A stretch of 64,000 nucleotides of DNA from Foliamicus sp963666765 (lineage in GTDB: Bacteria; Pseudomonadota; Gammaproteobacteria; Steroidobacterales; Foliamicaceae). Below, in pieces: positions 9,211 to 18,608 of this stretch. Position 1 is the first letter of the stretch. Every line of letters starts with the position of its first letter. The stretch lies in assembly GCA_963666765.1 (NCBI GenBank), contig OY762933.1, positions 496,001 through 560,000 on the forward strand, given 5' to 3'. The position numbers were made by a program, and so were the translations under genes. Under the pieces are notes generated by a model that saw only the letters and a program-made list of their open reading frames with translations, had not been told where the DNA came from and searched no databases.

Positions 9211-11306
9211 GGCCCGGCTCCGGATTCAAAGGCGACGATCGACTCCGGCGATACCGGTTGCAGAAGGTCGCTGCAAGGTGTCCAGGGCGCCTCCGGACGG
9301 GCGGTGTCGAGAACGCGCAGCCACATGCTGCCGTTGGCGAGCGCGGGCAGCCGGGTCGAAACCTCCGCGGACGATCGATTGAAAGCGAGCGCCATGCACG
9401 CGCCGTTGACAGCAAAGGCCGGCGTCTCAGCGGACTCCCTGAGCAGCACACAGAAGCCGTCAAGCCCTGGATCTTCCCAGTCGATTGGACCGCCCCCAAG
9501 ACCGAACCACTGGACATCGGGCATCCCGTCCCCGGCGCATTCCCGTCCGCGCAGGAAGCGGGTCTGCCTCAGACAGCAGTGAGCCCGGCGCAGGGCGATC
9601 AGCCGGCGGGTGAAACGAAGCAGATTCGTGTCGCAAGCGTTCCAGTCGATCCAGCCGACCTCGTTGTCCTGGCACCAGGCGTTGTTGTTGCCCCTCTGAC
9701 TGTCGGCCACCTCGTCTCCGGCGCGCAGCATGGGCGTGCCCTGCGCCAGGAAGACGCTGGCAAGCAGGTTGCGCCGCCGCCGGTCCCGGCGTCCGCGGAT
9801 CTCCGGATCCCCGCTCGCGCCTTCCACGCCGCAGCTATCGCTAAAGTTCTCCTGGTGGCCGTCCCGGTTGTTCTCGCCGTTCGCCTCATTGCATTTTTCG
9901 CCGTATGCGGTGACATCGGCCAGGGTAAAGCCGTCGTGGCAGGCGATGAAGTTCACCGAAGACCAGCTCCTGCGTCCGTCGCGGTCGAAGGCGCCGGCCG
10001 ATCCGAGCAGCCGCTCGGCCATGTCCTGGGCGCCGTGCGCGTCGCCGCGCCAAAAGCGCCGCACCCCGTCGCGAAAGGCGTCGTTCCACTCGGCGAATCC
10101 GGGCGGGAACTCGCCCAGCCGGTAGCCGCCGGGCCCCAGGTCCCAGGGCTCCACGATCAGCTTCGCCCGGTTCAGCACCGGGTCCTGGCGCAGGGCGTCC
10201 AGGAAGCCGCCCCGGGGGTCGAAGCCGTGGGCCTCCCGCCCCAGGGTCGTGGCCAGATCGAACCGGAAACCGTCGACCCCCATGGCCTCAACCCACCAGC
10301 GCAGGCTGTCCAGCACCAGGCGCAACACGTAGGGGTGGGAGACATCGAGCGTGTTGCCGCAGCCGCTGTCGTTGCAGTAGTAGCGCTCCTGGCCATCGCG
10401 CAGGCGATAGTAGGCGGCATTGTCCAGGCCGCGGAACGAGAGGGTAGGCCCGTTTTGATCGCCTTCGGCGCTGTGGTTGTAGACCACGTCCAGGATCACC
10501 TCGAGCCCGGCGGCGTGGAGTTTGCGCACCGTCTCTCGAAAGCCGGACGGTCCCGCCGGCCCGAAATAGCGCTGCTCGAGGGCGAAGAAAGCGATGCTGT
10601 TGTAGCCCCAGTAGTTGACCAAGCCTTTCTCGACCAGCCAGCGATCGTCCGGGAATGCGTGTACGGGCAGCAGTTCCAGCGCGGTGACGCCCAGCGAGAC
10701 GAGATGTTCCAGCACCGGCTCTGCGGCAAGGGCTTCGTAGGTGCCGCGCAGCTCCTCCGGCAGCGAGGCCCACAGACGGGTGAGTCCCTTGGGGTGAGCT
10801 TCGTAGATCACGGTTTCCGACCAGGGCGTTTCGGGACGCTCTCCGGCCGGCACCGGCGGGGCGGGCGCCGTCACCGCGCACTTCGGCATGGCGGCCGCGC
10901 TGTCCATGCGCGAGAAGGAGAGGTCCCCCTCCGGCGATGCGGGATCGTAGCCGAGGCACTCGTCGCCGACGGCAAAGTGTCCGTGCAGGGCCCGGGCGTA
11001 GGGGTCGAGCAGCAGCTTGTTGGGATTGAATCGATGCCCCTCATTGGGCGCATAGGGCCCGTGGGCGCGCAGCCCGTACAGCGCGCCCGGCGCGAGGTCC
11101 GGCACGTAGGCGTGCCAGACGGGTCCGCTTTGTTCCGGCAGGACCAGGCGCTCGGTCTCCCGCCGGCCGTCTTCGGAGAACAGGCAGAGTTCGATACGGG
11201 TTGCGTGTTCCGAGAACACGGCCACATTCGCGCCTTCGCCGTCCCAGTGCACGCCCAGGGGATCCGGCCGTCCCGCCTGCAGCCTGTACCTCGCTTGCGG
11301 AGTCAT
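9207..11306 (-). CDS. glgX: Glycogen debranching enzyme (isoamylase-type)
   Basis: Hydrolyses alpha-1,6 branches of phosphorylase-limited glycogen; GH13 subfamily 11, cytoplasmic. It has 699 residues from the ATG at 11304-11306, whose ATGA overlaps the glgA stop; a longer reading to 11366 would run 60 bases into glgA and is not needed. CBM48 sequence (DGEGANVAVFSEHATRIELCLF) is followed by DVVYNHSAEGDQ. The nucleophile is about Asp350 (GFRFDLATTLG) and the acid about Glu386 (LIVEPWDLG). The conserved HDGFTL motif is present. Confidence 0.96.
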   Translation of the reverse strand: MTPQARYRLQAGRPDPLGVHWDGEGANVAVFSEHATRIELCLFSEDGRRETERLVLPEQSGPVWHAYVPDLAPGALYGLRAHGPYAPNEGHRFNPNKLLLDPYARALHGHFAVGDECLGYDPASPEGDLSFSRMDSAAAMPKCAVTAPAPPVPAGERPETPWSETVIYEAHPKGLTRLWASLPEELRGTYEALAAEPVLEHLVSLGVTALELLPVHAFPDDRWLVEKGLVNYWGYNSIAFFALEQRYFGPAGPSGFRETVRKLHAAGLEVILDVVYNHSAEGDQNGPTLSFRGLDNAAYYRLRDGQERYYCNDSGCGNTLDVSHPYVLRLVLDSLRWWVEAMGVDGFRFDLATTLGREAHGFDPRGGFLDALRQDPVLNRAKLIVEPWDLGPGGYRLGEFPPGFAEWNDAFRDGVRRFWRGDAHGAQDMAERLLGSAGAFDRDGRRSWSSVNFIACHDGFTLADVTAYGEKCNEANGENNRDGHQENFSDSCGVEGASGDPEIRGRRDRRRRNLLASVFLAQGTPMLRAGDEVADSQRGNNNAWCQDNEVGWIDWNACDTNLLRFTRRLIALRRAHCCLRQTRFLRGRECAGDGMPDVQWFGLGGGPIDWEDPGLDGFCVLLRESAETPAFAVNGACMALAFNRSSAEVSTRLPALANGSMWLRVLDTARPEAPWTPCSDLLQPVSPESIVAFESGAGP

Positions 11307-12748
11307 GGCGCGCTCTCCGTCATCTCCGCGTAGAGCCTGGCGTAGGCATGGGCGGATTTTTCCCAACCCACGGGATCGCGCATGGCGCGGTTCACCATGG
11401 CCGACCAGACCTTCCCGTTGGCGAAGGCGTCGCAGGCCCGGTCGATGGCCTCGGCGAGCGCTGCGGAGGACCCTGCGGGGAACTGGAAGCCGGTGGCTAC
11501 TCCTCCCCGAAGCGCCGCATCGTTGGCATCGATCACCGTGTCCGCCAGGCCGCCGGTTCTTGCGACCACCGGCAGGGCTCCGTAGCGCAGACCGCAGAGC
11601 TGGGTGAGGCCGCAGGGTTCAAAGCGCGACGGGACCACGATGGCATCGGCGCCGGCCTGCATCAGGTGCGCCAGGGGCTCGTCCCAGCCGATGACCACCC
11701 CGATCCGGTCGGGCTCCTGGTCGGCCGCCTCCCGGAACGCGTTTTCCAGGTCCGGGTCGCCCGAGCCGAGCAGGGCCAGGCTCGCGCCGCGCGCCAGCAA
11801 TCGGGGCAGCGCCTCCAGCAGCAGGTCCAGCCCCTTCTGCCGGGTGAGGCGGCTTACGACGCAGAACAGGGGGGCGTCGGGGGCGGCATGGAGCCCGAGC
11901 CGCCGGGCCAGGGCAACGCGATTTCCGTCCTTGCCGGTCGGACTCGCGGCGGAGTAGCGTGATGCGATATGGGGGTCGCTTTCGGGATTCCAGGCCTCCC
12001 GGTCGATGCCGTTGAGGATGCCGTGCATCTCCGCGCGCCGCGCTTCGATGACCCCTTCGAGCCCCATGCCGAACGCCGGGTCCGTGAGTTCCCGGGCATA
12101 GGTCGGGCTCACCGTCGAGATTCGTTCCGCGTAGACCAGACCGGCCTTGAGGAAGCCGAGCTGTCCGAAAAATTCGAAACCCTCGGGGTGGAACCCGGCC
12201 TTCGGCAGCCTCAGGGTTGCGATTGTTTCCGGAGGAAAGAGGCCCTGAAAGGCGATGTTGTGGATCGTCAGCAGGCTAGGCGGCGCCCGCCGCCGGCCGA
12301 GTCTGAGCCAGACTGCGGCGAGGCCCGCCTGCCAGTCGTGCAGGTGCACCACGTCCGGCTTCCAGCCGCCGACCCCCTCGGTGGCGATGCGCGCGGCGAG
12401 CCGACCCAGGGCGCCGAAGCGCAGGTGGTTGTCGCGCCAGTCCCTGCCGTCGGGGCCCAGATAGGGATTGCCGGGCCGGTTGAAGAGCCGGGGGGAATCC
12501 AGGACCATGGCGTCGATGCCCGCGGCCTGTCCCGCGAGAAGCCGCGCTCTTCCCCCGGGCAGGCGGGCGAGTTCATGCACCTCGGCGTCATCCGGAAGCG
12601 CCTCGATCATGGCGGGATAGCCCGGCACCAGGACCCGCATTTCGACGCCGAGCGGGGACAGCGCGGCCGGCAGGGCGCCGACCACGTCCGCGAGGCCGCC
12701 CGTCTTGACGAAGGGCACGCACTCGGAAGCGACCGACAGCACCTTCAT
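11303..12748 (-). CDS. glgA: Glycogen synthase (ADP-glucose)
   Basis: Transfers glucose from ADP-glucose to the growing alpha-1,4-glucan; GT5 family. The start is the ATG at 12746-12748, because MKVLSVASECVPFVKTGGL is the normal GlgA N-terminus; a start at 12796 would add 16 unrelated residues and overlap glgC. It has 481 residues. The ADP-glucose site KTGGL is at residues 15-19. The C-terminal FEPCGLTQL, with the E-x7-E region replaced as usual for GT5, and ARTGGLADTV are present. It is the second gene of the operon. Confidence 0.96.
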   Translation of the reverse strand: MKVLSVASECVPFVKTGGLADVVGALPAALSPLGVEMRVLVPGYPAMIEALPDDAEVHELARLPGGRARLLAGQAAGIDAMVLDSPRLFNRPGNPYLGPDGRDWRDNHLRFGALGRLAARIATEGVGGWKPDVVHLHDWQAGLAAVWLRLGRRRAPPSLLTIHNIAFQGLFPPETIATLRLPKAGFHPEGFEFFGQLGFLKAGLVYAERISTVSPTYARELTDPAFGMGLEGVIEARRAEMHGILNGIDREAWNPESDPHIASRYSAASPTGKDGNRVALARRLGLHAAPDAPLFCVVSRLTRQKGLDLLLEALPRLLARGASLALLGSGDPDLENAFREAADQEPDRIGVVIGWDEPLAHLMQAGADAIVVPSRFEPCGLTQLCGLRYGALPVVARTGGLADTVIDANDAALRGGVATGFQFPAGSSAALAEAIDRACDAFANGKVWSAMVNRAMRDPVGWEKSAHAYARLYAEMTESAP

Positions 12749-12785
12749 GCGAAGCGGGTTCCTGTTCCGTCCCTTCCCGGGGCGA

Positions 12786-14054
12786 TCAGCCGCCAAGCGC
12801 GTCGATCATCGGCTGCGTTATCAGCGTGGTGCCCCCTGGGGTGACCCGGAATCGTCTCGCATCTTCTTCCGGGTCTTCGCCCGCCACCAGGCCTTCGGGA
12901 ATGTTCACGCCCCGGTCCAGGACCACCCGGGTCAGGCGCGCATTGCGGTTGATGACGCTGTTGGGCAGGGCCACTACTCCCTTGAGCTGGCTGCCGGAGC
13001 GGCAATGAACACCAGTGAAAAGCAGGCTCTGCAGGACATTGGAACCCGAGACGATGCAGCCGCCGGAGACCATGGAGGAGACCGCGGAGCCGCGCCGGTC
13101 CTTTTCATCATGAATGAACTTGGCCGGTGGCGTCACTTCCGCGTAGGTCCAGATGGGCCAGTTGCGGGAATAGATGTCGAGTTCCGGCTCAAACTCGGTC
13201 AGGTCGATGTTTGCGAGCCAGAAGGAATCGACGGTGCCGACATCGCGCCAGTAGGGGCGCGGTTCGGAACCCGTCATGACGCAGGAATCCGAGAAGCGGT
13301 GGGCCACCGCCTTGCCATTCTCCACCAGGTAGGGAATGAGGTCGCCGCCGAAGTCGTGGTCCGACTCCGGATCTGCCGCGTCCCGGTGTAACTGCTCGAT
13401 CAGAAAGCCAGTCTCGAAGGCGTATATTCCCATGGACGCGAGAGCTTTCTCCGGGTCGCCGGGGATGCCGGGAGGGTCGGCCGGCTTTTCGACAAAACGG
13501 ACGATACGGCTGTTCTCGTCCACGTCCATTACGCCGAAGCCCTTCGCCTCCGCGCGCGGCACCTCGATGCAGCCGACCGTCACGTCGGCGCCGGTGTTGA
13601 CATGCTGAGCCAGCATGACACCGTAGTCCATCTTGTAGACGTGGTCGCCGGCGAGGACAACGATGTAACGCACGCCGTAGCTCTCTATGATGTCGATGTT
13701 CTGCGTGACGGCATCGACGGTGCCGAGATACCAACGTCCCTCGTCGACCCGCTGGGAGGCGGGCAGCACGTCGAGCATCTCGTTGCGTTCGGCCTGAAAG
13801 AAGTTCCAGCCGCGCTGTAGATGGCGAATCAGGCTGTGGGCCTTGTACTGCGTGGCCACGCCGATGCGGCGAATGCCGGAATTGACGGCATTGGACAAGG
13901 CGAAGTCGATAATGCGGCTCTTGCCGCCGAAGAAGACCGCCGGTTTCGCCCGCTTGTCCGTCAGTTCCTCCAGGCGTCTTCCCCGCCCTCCGGCGAGTAC
14001 GAAAGCCATCGATTGGCGGGTCAGCGGGCCGCTTGTCCCTGCGAATGTTTTCAT
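12786..14054 (-). CDS. glgC: Glucose-1-phosphate adenylyltransferase (ADP-glucose pyrophosphorylase)
   Basis: Makes ADP-glucose from ATP and glucose-1-phosphate, the committed and allosterically controlled step of glycogen synthesis. It has 422 residues. The nucleotide-binding signature (AGGRGRRLEELTDKRAKPAV) is near residues 21-40, followed by GGKSRIIDFALSN. YLGTVDAVTQN, GDHVYKMDYG and the sugar-phosphate site FVEKPADPP are visible. The C-terminal left-handed beta-helix region is complete. A clear ribosome binding site (GAGAGG) sits 6 bases before the ATG. It is the first gene of the seven-gene operon. Confidence 0.97.
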   Translation of the reverse strand: MKTFAGTSGPLTRQSMAFVLAGGRGRRLEELTDKRAKPAVFFGGKSRIIDFALSNAVNSGIRRIGVATQYKAHSLIRHLQRGWNFFQAERNEMLDVLPASQRVDEGRWYLGTVDAVTQNIDIIESYGVRYIVVLAGDHVYKMDYGVMLAQHVNTGADVTVGCIEVPRAEAKGFGVMDVDENSRIVRFVEKPADPPGIPGDPEKALASMGIYAFETGFLIEQLHRDAADPESDHDFGGDLIPYLVENGKAVAHRFSDSCVMTGSEPRPYWRDVGTVDSFWLANIDLTEFEPELDIYSRNWPIWTYAEVTPPAKFIHDEKDRRGSAVSSMVSGGCIVSGSNVLQSLLFTGVHCRSGSQLKGVVALPNSVINRNARLTRVVLDRGVNIPEGLVAGEDPEEDARRFRVTPGGTTLITQPMIDALGG

Positions 14055-14287
14055 TCGTGCCTCTCTGGAATTTTGGGTGCGCCTACATCCGAGTGTGCCT
14101 CGACCGCGCCGGTCACAAAGCGCCCGGGCGCAATCTTACTCTCCAGGGTCCGTCTCGACGCACTGCAAGGGGGAGAAAGGGTTTCGCACAGTACTCTGGT
14201 ACGCTGAGGAGGAATCCTTCCTACGCTGAACCGGACCTGGTAGATCTGGCCAAGATAACGCAATTGATTCCAAGAATACCTCGACCA
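14055..14287. other. Divergent intergenic region between glgC and the TRAP operon
   Basis: This 233-base spacer must hold the start signals of both the leftward glycogen operon and the rightward TRAP operon. The glgC ribosome binding site is at its left end. A GAGGAGGAA stretch near 14206 resembles a ribosome binding site but no start codon follows at a suitable distance. I could not find a convincing -35/-10 pair for either gene. Confidence 0.5.
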
Positions 14288-15334
14288 ATGACGGCAGCGA
14301 TGCCGAACGTGATCAGCCGACCGGCGGTCGGCTCAGTCGCCGCGGCAATACTCTGCGCTCTCGTGAATACCGCTGCCGCCGAAACGGTCACGCTTCGGGT
14401 GCACACCTTCAATTCACCCAATGCCCTGGCTGTGAGTTCGTTTCTCATTCCATGGTCCAGAGAGCTTGAAGAGCGCTCGGGTGGGCAGGTGCGGGTACAG
14501 GTGTTTCCGGCGATGCAGTTGGGCGGCAAGGCATCGGATCTCTATGGACAGGCCCGTGACGGCGTGGTGGACATCGTCTGGACCTCGCCGGGCTACTCGC
14601 CTGGGCGATTTCCGTTGACCGAGGTGTTCGAACTGCCTTTCGTTTGCAGCGACGCGGAAGCTACCAGCCAGGCCATGATGGAGTTCCATCGCAAATGGAT
14701 GCAGGATGAATACCGGGATACGCATCCCCTGGTGTTTCATACTGCCGCGCCTGCCCATATCCACACGACCGATCGGGCGGTTCGCAGGCTTGAAGAGCTG
14801 GCAGGCGTCAAGATTCGAGTCCCTTCGCACGCCAGCGCCGCGACAATTGAGGCCCTCGGCGCAGTTCCGGTGGGCATGCCGATTTCGGATGTCTACGAGG
14901 CGCTGTCGCGGGGCGTCGTGGGCGGCGTATGGGTAGCGTGGTCCATCATGAAGCCCTTCCGCCTCCATGAGGTGACTCGAGCCCATACCGAGGCTTCCTT
15001 GGCTTGCGTGCTGTTCGTGTTGACGATAAACAAGGCGCGTTACCTCGGCTTGCCGGAGGACATCAGGAACGCGATCGATGAGTCCACGGGAATGGCGCTC
15101 GCCAAGCGCCTGGGCCGGTTATGGCAGGACGATGAAGAGACGGGCCGCAACCTTGCCGCGCAACGCGGTAATGCGATATTTCCGCTTTCGGAATCGGAGC
15201 GCGAGCGTTGGAGGTCGGCCACTACGCCGGTGATCGACGCATGGTTGGACAAAGTGGGCGCCGCGGGACACGACGGCGAAACCCTGCTCGCCGATGCTAG
15301 GCGCCTGGTGGCGAAATACGCCAATGAGCCCTGA
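14288..15334 (+). CDS. dctP: TRAP transporter substrate-binding protein, DctP family
   Basis: Periplasmic solute-binding protein that delivers an organic anion to a TRAP transporter. The 348-residue reading from the ATG at 14288 has a signal peptide (residues 1-31, ending NTAAA before ETV) and a mature start typical of DctP proteins (TLRVHTFNSPN). The open frame reaches 85 codons further upstream, but that part has no signal-peptide logic. The dctP stop overlaps the dctQ start by 11 bases. The substrate is unknown; the downstream aminotransferase hints at a keto or amino acid. Confidence 0.9.
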   Translation: MTAAMPNVISRPAVGSVAAAILCALVNTAAAETVTLRVHTFNSPNALAVSSFLIPWSRELEERSGGQVRVQVFPAMQLGGKASDLYGQARDGVVDIVWTSPGYSPGRFPLTEVFELPFVCSDAEATSQAMMEFHRKWMQDEYRDTHPLVFHTAAPAHIHTTDRAVRRLEELAGVKIRVPSHASAATIEALGAVPVGMPISDVYEALSRGVVGGVWVAWSIMKPFRLHEVTRAHTEASLACVLFVLTINKARYLGLPEDIRNAIDESTGMALAKRLGRLWQDDEETGRNLAAQRGNAIFPLSESERERWRSATTPVIDAWLDKVGAAGHDGETLLADARRLVAKYANEP

Positions 15335-15818
15335 CGGCAGGCTGACGCGCTGGCTGGAGCGGCTGGCGCGAGCCGTCGCATTGGTGGGAGGGCTGCTGCT
15401 GGTCGGTGTGATGGCGATGACGGTAGTCAGCGTTCTCGGGCGCTACCTGTTCAACGCGCCGGTCCCCGGCGATTATGAAATCACCGAACTCGCCATCGGG
15501 ATCGCGGCGTTTGCCTTTTTCCCGTACTGCCACATCACCAACGCCAATATCGTCGTGGAATTGTTTACCGGGAGAATGCCTACACGTTGGAAGGCGGCAT
15601 TGGACGCGGTGCACAACATCACGTTCGCCATCGTTGCGAGCCTGATCGCCTGGCGGCTGTTCATCGGCGGCATGCACAAGTTCGACGACGGTGAGACGAC
15701 GATGTTTCTGGGCATTCCGATCCACTGGGCTTATTTCTCGGCCGTACTCGGCGCGGGCTTGCTGAGCGCGGTCTGCATTCTGCTGCTCTTTCGTCACCTG
15801 AAGATTCCGGCACGATGA
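15324..15818 (+). CDS. dctQ: TRAP transporter small permease, DctQ family
   Basis: Four-helix membrane subunit that pairs with DctM in the Na+-driven TRAP transporter. It has 164 residues from the ATG at 15324 (MSPDGRLTRWLERL). Hydrophobic segments lie near residues 14-35, 47-68, 86-106 and 128-150. The family motif with N(A/P)...YEITEL is recognisable (FNAPVPGDYEITELAIG). It is tightly packed between dctP (11-base overlap) and dctM (ATGA overlap). Confidence 0.88.
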   Translation: MSPDGRLTRWLERLARAVALVGGLLLVGVMAMTVVSVLGRYLFNAPVPGDYEITELAIGIAAFAFFPYCHITNANIVVELFTGRMPTRWKAALDAVHNITFAIVASLIAWRLFIGGMHKFDDGETTMFLGIPIHWAYFSAVLGAGLLSAVCILLLFRHLKIPAR

Positions 15819-17131
15819 CCAGCGTCGAGTTCGGCGCCCTGATGTTCGGCGTCTGCCTGCTGCTGATCGCGCTGAGGATGCCGGTCGCGGTAGCCATGTT
15901 CGTCGCCGGCGGCTTCGGTTTCGCCTCGCTCGCGGGATGGCCGGCGTTCCTCAATCTGCTGAATACCGTGCCTTTCGGGCGCGTTTCCAGTTATACGCTG
16001 TCCGTGCTGCCGTTGTTCCTGCTGATGGGACAGTTTGCGACCCGGGCGGGGCTCGGCCGTCTGTTGTTCGACTCGGCCCGCGCCTGGACAGGCCACTACC
16101 GCGGCGGACTGGCAATTTCGACCATCTTCGGGAGCGCTGCGTTTGGCTCGATCTGCGGCTCCTCGATCGCCACTGGCGCGACGATGGCCTCGGTGGCCCT
16201 GCCCGAGATGAAGCGCCACAGGTATTCGGGCGGTCTGGCTACCGGCGCCCTGGCCGCCGGCGGAACGCTCGGCATCCTGATCCCCCCGTCTGTGATTCTG
16301 GTGATCTACGCGGTCATCACCGAGCAGTCGATCGGCAAGTTGTTTCTGGCCGCGGTGGCGCCGGGACTCATCGCGACGGTTGGCTATTCGGTTGCGATTG
16401 CCGCCTATGTGCGGTTCAAACCCGAGGCTGGCCCTGCGGTTGCGGCGGTGCCGATCCGCCAACGCATACGCAGTCTGGGCATGGTGTGGCCGGTTGCGCT
16501 CATCTTCGTCTCGGTAATCGGCGGCATTTATTTCGGCCTGTTCACCCCGACGGAAGGCGGGGCCATCGGCGCGGCGGCTACGGGCCTGTTCGCGATCGCT
16601 TCGGGCCGGCTGAGCTGGGCCGCCTTCGCGTCGTGCCTGCTCGAAACAGCGAAAGCCACCGGGATGATCTTCCTCATCCTGGTATCGGCGCAGATTCTCA
16701 ACAGCTTTCTGGCGCTCTCACAGGTTACGACGGAGCTGGCCAACGCCCTGTCCGGGTCCGGACTGTCGCCGATACTGATTCTGGCCGGCATCCTGCTGAT
16801 CTACCTGGTCCTCGGCTGCGTGATGGACAGTCTGGCCATGATCCTGCTGACGGTACCGGTCTTCTTCCCGCTGTTGACCGGGCTCGACTTCGGCTATACG
16901 GAGGAGCAGATCGCCATCTGGTTTGGAGTTCTGGCTCTTTTCGCGGTCGAGATCGGCCTGATTACGCCGCCGATCGGCCTCAACGTCTATGTGATCAACT
17001 CGCTGGACGGCGAAACCCCGCTCGGCGAGTCATTCAGAGGCGTCGTTCCATGCCTTTTGAGCGGACTCCTTGTCCTGGCGCTCATCCTGTCCATACCCGC
17101 ACTTTGCCTGTGGCTCCCGGGCCTGCAGTAG
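15815..17131 (+). CDS. dctM: TRAP transporter large permease, DctM family
   Basis: Main transport subunit, which moves the substrate with sodium across the inner membrane. It has 438 residues, the usual DctM length, with about 12 hydrophobic segments. Characteristic sequences include FGSAAFGSICGSSIATGATM, IPPSVILVIYAVITEQSIG and the C-terminal EIGLITPPIGLNVYVIN. It starts at the ATG overlapping the dctQ stop. It completes a dctP-Q-M set in operon order. Confidence 0.95.
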   Translation: MTSVEFGALMFGVCLLLIALRMPVAVAMFVAGGFGFASLAGWPAFLNLLNTVPFGRVSSYTLSVLPLFLLMGQFATRAGLGRLLFDSARAWTGHYRGGLAISTIFGSAAFGSICGSSIATGATMASVALPEMKRHRYSGGLATGALAAGGTLGILIPPSVILVIYAVITEQSIGKLFLAAVAPGLIATVGYSVAIAAYVRFKPEAGPAVAAVPIRQRIRSLGMVWPVALIFVSVIGGIYFGLFTPTEGGAIGAAATGLFAIASGRLSWAAFASCLLETAKATGMIFLILVSAQILNSFLALSQVTTELANALSGSGLSPILILAGILLIYLVLGCVMDSLAMILLTVPVFFPLLTGLDFGYTEEQIAIWFGVLALFAVEIGLITPPIGLNVYVINSLDGETPLGESFRGVVPCLLSGLLVLALILSIPALCLWLPGLQ

Positions 17132-17165
17132 TGTTCCCTTGTCGGACTCCGGGGAGGCACGGGAA

Positions 17166-18344
17166 ATGAATGAATTGACGCTTGCCGCGCGAATGAACCG
17201 GCTGGGAACGGAAAGCGCATTTGACGTCCTCATGCGTGCGAACCGAATGGCGGCGGATGGCTGCGACGTCATCAACCTGGGTATAGGACAGCCTGACGCT
17301 CAACCGCCGGAGACCGCGATTGAGGCGGCCCGCAAAGCGCTGCGGGACGGTCATCACGGCTATACCGATCCGCCGGGTCTGCCGGCCCTTCGCGAAGCGG
17401 TTGCAGCCAATCTGCACCGGCGGCTCGGAATCGACGTCGCGCCCGACCTGGTCTTCGTCACTCCCGGCGCCAAACCGGTCATGTTCTTCGCGATGCTCAT
17501 GTTCGGCGAGTCCGGGGCGGAAATCCTTTACCCGGATCCCGGGTTTCCGATCTATCGCTCAATGATTGATTTTTCCGGAGCCGGGGCGATCCCCTATCGC
17601 CTGGAGGAATCGCGTGGTTTTTCTCTCGATCCCGAGTCTGTTCTGTCGCAGGTCACGGAGCGCACGCGACTCATCATCCTGAATTCACCCGCCAATCCGA
17701 CCGGCGGCGTGACTGCCGGGCAGGACATGGACCGCCTGGTCGAGGGACTATTGGACCATCCCCAGGTCGCCATTCTGTCCGACGAGATCTATGACCAGAT
17801 CTATTTTGATGAACGCCGCCCTGTGAGCCTTCTTGAGTACCCGGACATTCGCGACCGCTTGATCGTGCTGAACGGTTGGAGCAAGACCTACGCGATGACG
17901 GGATGGCGCCTGGGATACTCGGTATGGCCCCGGCAACTCATGGATGCAGTCTCGCGGCTCGCCATCAACAGTCATTCCTGCGTGAATACCGCTGCTCAGT
18001 TGGGCGGCCTTGCGGCGCTGGAGGGGCCGCAGGACACCGTGCGCGCGATGGTGTCGGAATTTGCTGCACGCCGATCACGCCTGGTCGACCGGCTGAATGA
18101 GATTTCCTCGTTTTCCTGCCAGGCGCCCGGCGGCGCGTTTTATGTTTTTCCGAATATCACGAAGACCGGATTGTCGGGGCGCATCTTTCAGGACCGCCTC
18201 CTGGCGGAAACAAGCGTTGCTTTGATAGACGGATCAAGCTTCGGCGCCGCAGGGGAGGGATTTGTCAGGATTTCATTCGCGCTCGGTCAATCGCGTATTG
18301 AGGAGGGCATCGATCGAATCGGCCAGTTCGTTTCAAACCTGTAG
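17166..18344 (+). CDS. Class I/II pyridoxal-phosphate aminotransferase
   Basis: Fold-type I aminotransferase of the aspartate/aromatic subgroup. The 392-residue reading begins at the ATG at 17166, preceded by GGGGAGG. Seen motifs are NLGIGQPDAQPP near the N-terminus, the PLP contact region LNSPANPTGG, DEIYDQIYFD, and the PLP lysine near residue 240 in NGWSKTYAMTGWRLGY. The C-terminal substrate arginine region is FVRISFALGQ. It follows dctM by 34 bases on the same strand and so is probably co-transcribed with the transporter. Exact amino donor and acceptor cannot be read. Confidence 0.9.
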   Translation: MNELTLAARMNRLGTESAFDVLMRANRMAADGCDVINLGIGQPDAQPPETAIEAARKALRDGHHGYTDPPGLPALREAVAANLHRRLGIDVAPDLVFVTPGAKPVMFFAMLMFGESGAEILYPDPGFPIYRSMIDFSGAGAIPYRLEESRGFSLDPESVLSQVTERTRLIILNSPANPTGGVTAGQDMDRLVEGLLDHPQVAILSDEIYDQIYFDERRPVSLLEYPDIRDRLIVLNGWSKTYAMTGWRLGYSVWPRQLMDAVSRLAINSHSCVNTAAQLGGLAALEGPQDTVRAMVSEFAARRSRLVDRLNEISSFSCQAPGGAFYVFPNITKTGLSGRIFQDRLLAETSVALIDGSSFGAAGEGFVRISFALGQSRIEEGIDRIGQFVSNL

Positions 18345-18608
18345 AAGGGTAGGGTGTGAAAACCACGCGCCGAAGGGCGTCGCTATCGCGCTTCCTGCCT
18401 GCTCAAACCTTCGGGCGATGAAAGCCGTTATGCATCCGGCACTTAGCCCGAGCGGCGATTGAGCGGCAGCGCCCGCCGTGCACCTGCGGGAGGGGTTCCC
18501 GAACCGCCGCGCCGGGCGGTGCACATGTTACCGCCGCGCATCGGCATCGGCAGATATGACGGCACGGCGAACGCTTGCGGCGTGTGGCGCGGCGCGTTAC
18601 AGTACGGC
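18345..18608. other. Intergenic left border of the accessory island
   Basis: These 264 bases between the aminotransferase and the toxin gene hold no gene I can support, although a frame extending the toxin upstream to 18459 exists. There are several short GC-rich inverted stretches and a possible promoter at its right end. No tRNA remnant and no clear direct repeat with the right border of the island was seen. Confidence 0.5.
18575..18603 (+). promoter_or_regulatory. Candidate promoter of the higBA-like pair
   Basis: TTGCGG (18575-18580) and TACAGT (18598-18603) are separated by 17 bases, each matching four of six sigma70 consensus bases. The expected transcription start, about 6-8 bases after the -10, would fall at or next to the toxin ATG (18609). 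That would give a leaderless or nearly leaderless message. Low-to-moderate confidence. Confidence 0.35.

Noticed and set aside
11307..11366. Longer start for glgX
   Set aside because: Would extend 60 bases into glgA; ATG at 11306 gives the ATGA junction and the family N-terminus.
18459..18608. Upstream extension of the toxin gene
   Set aside because: The added 50 residues are low-complexity and unlike HigB; the ATG at 18609 matches the family start.
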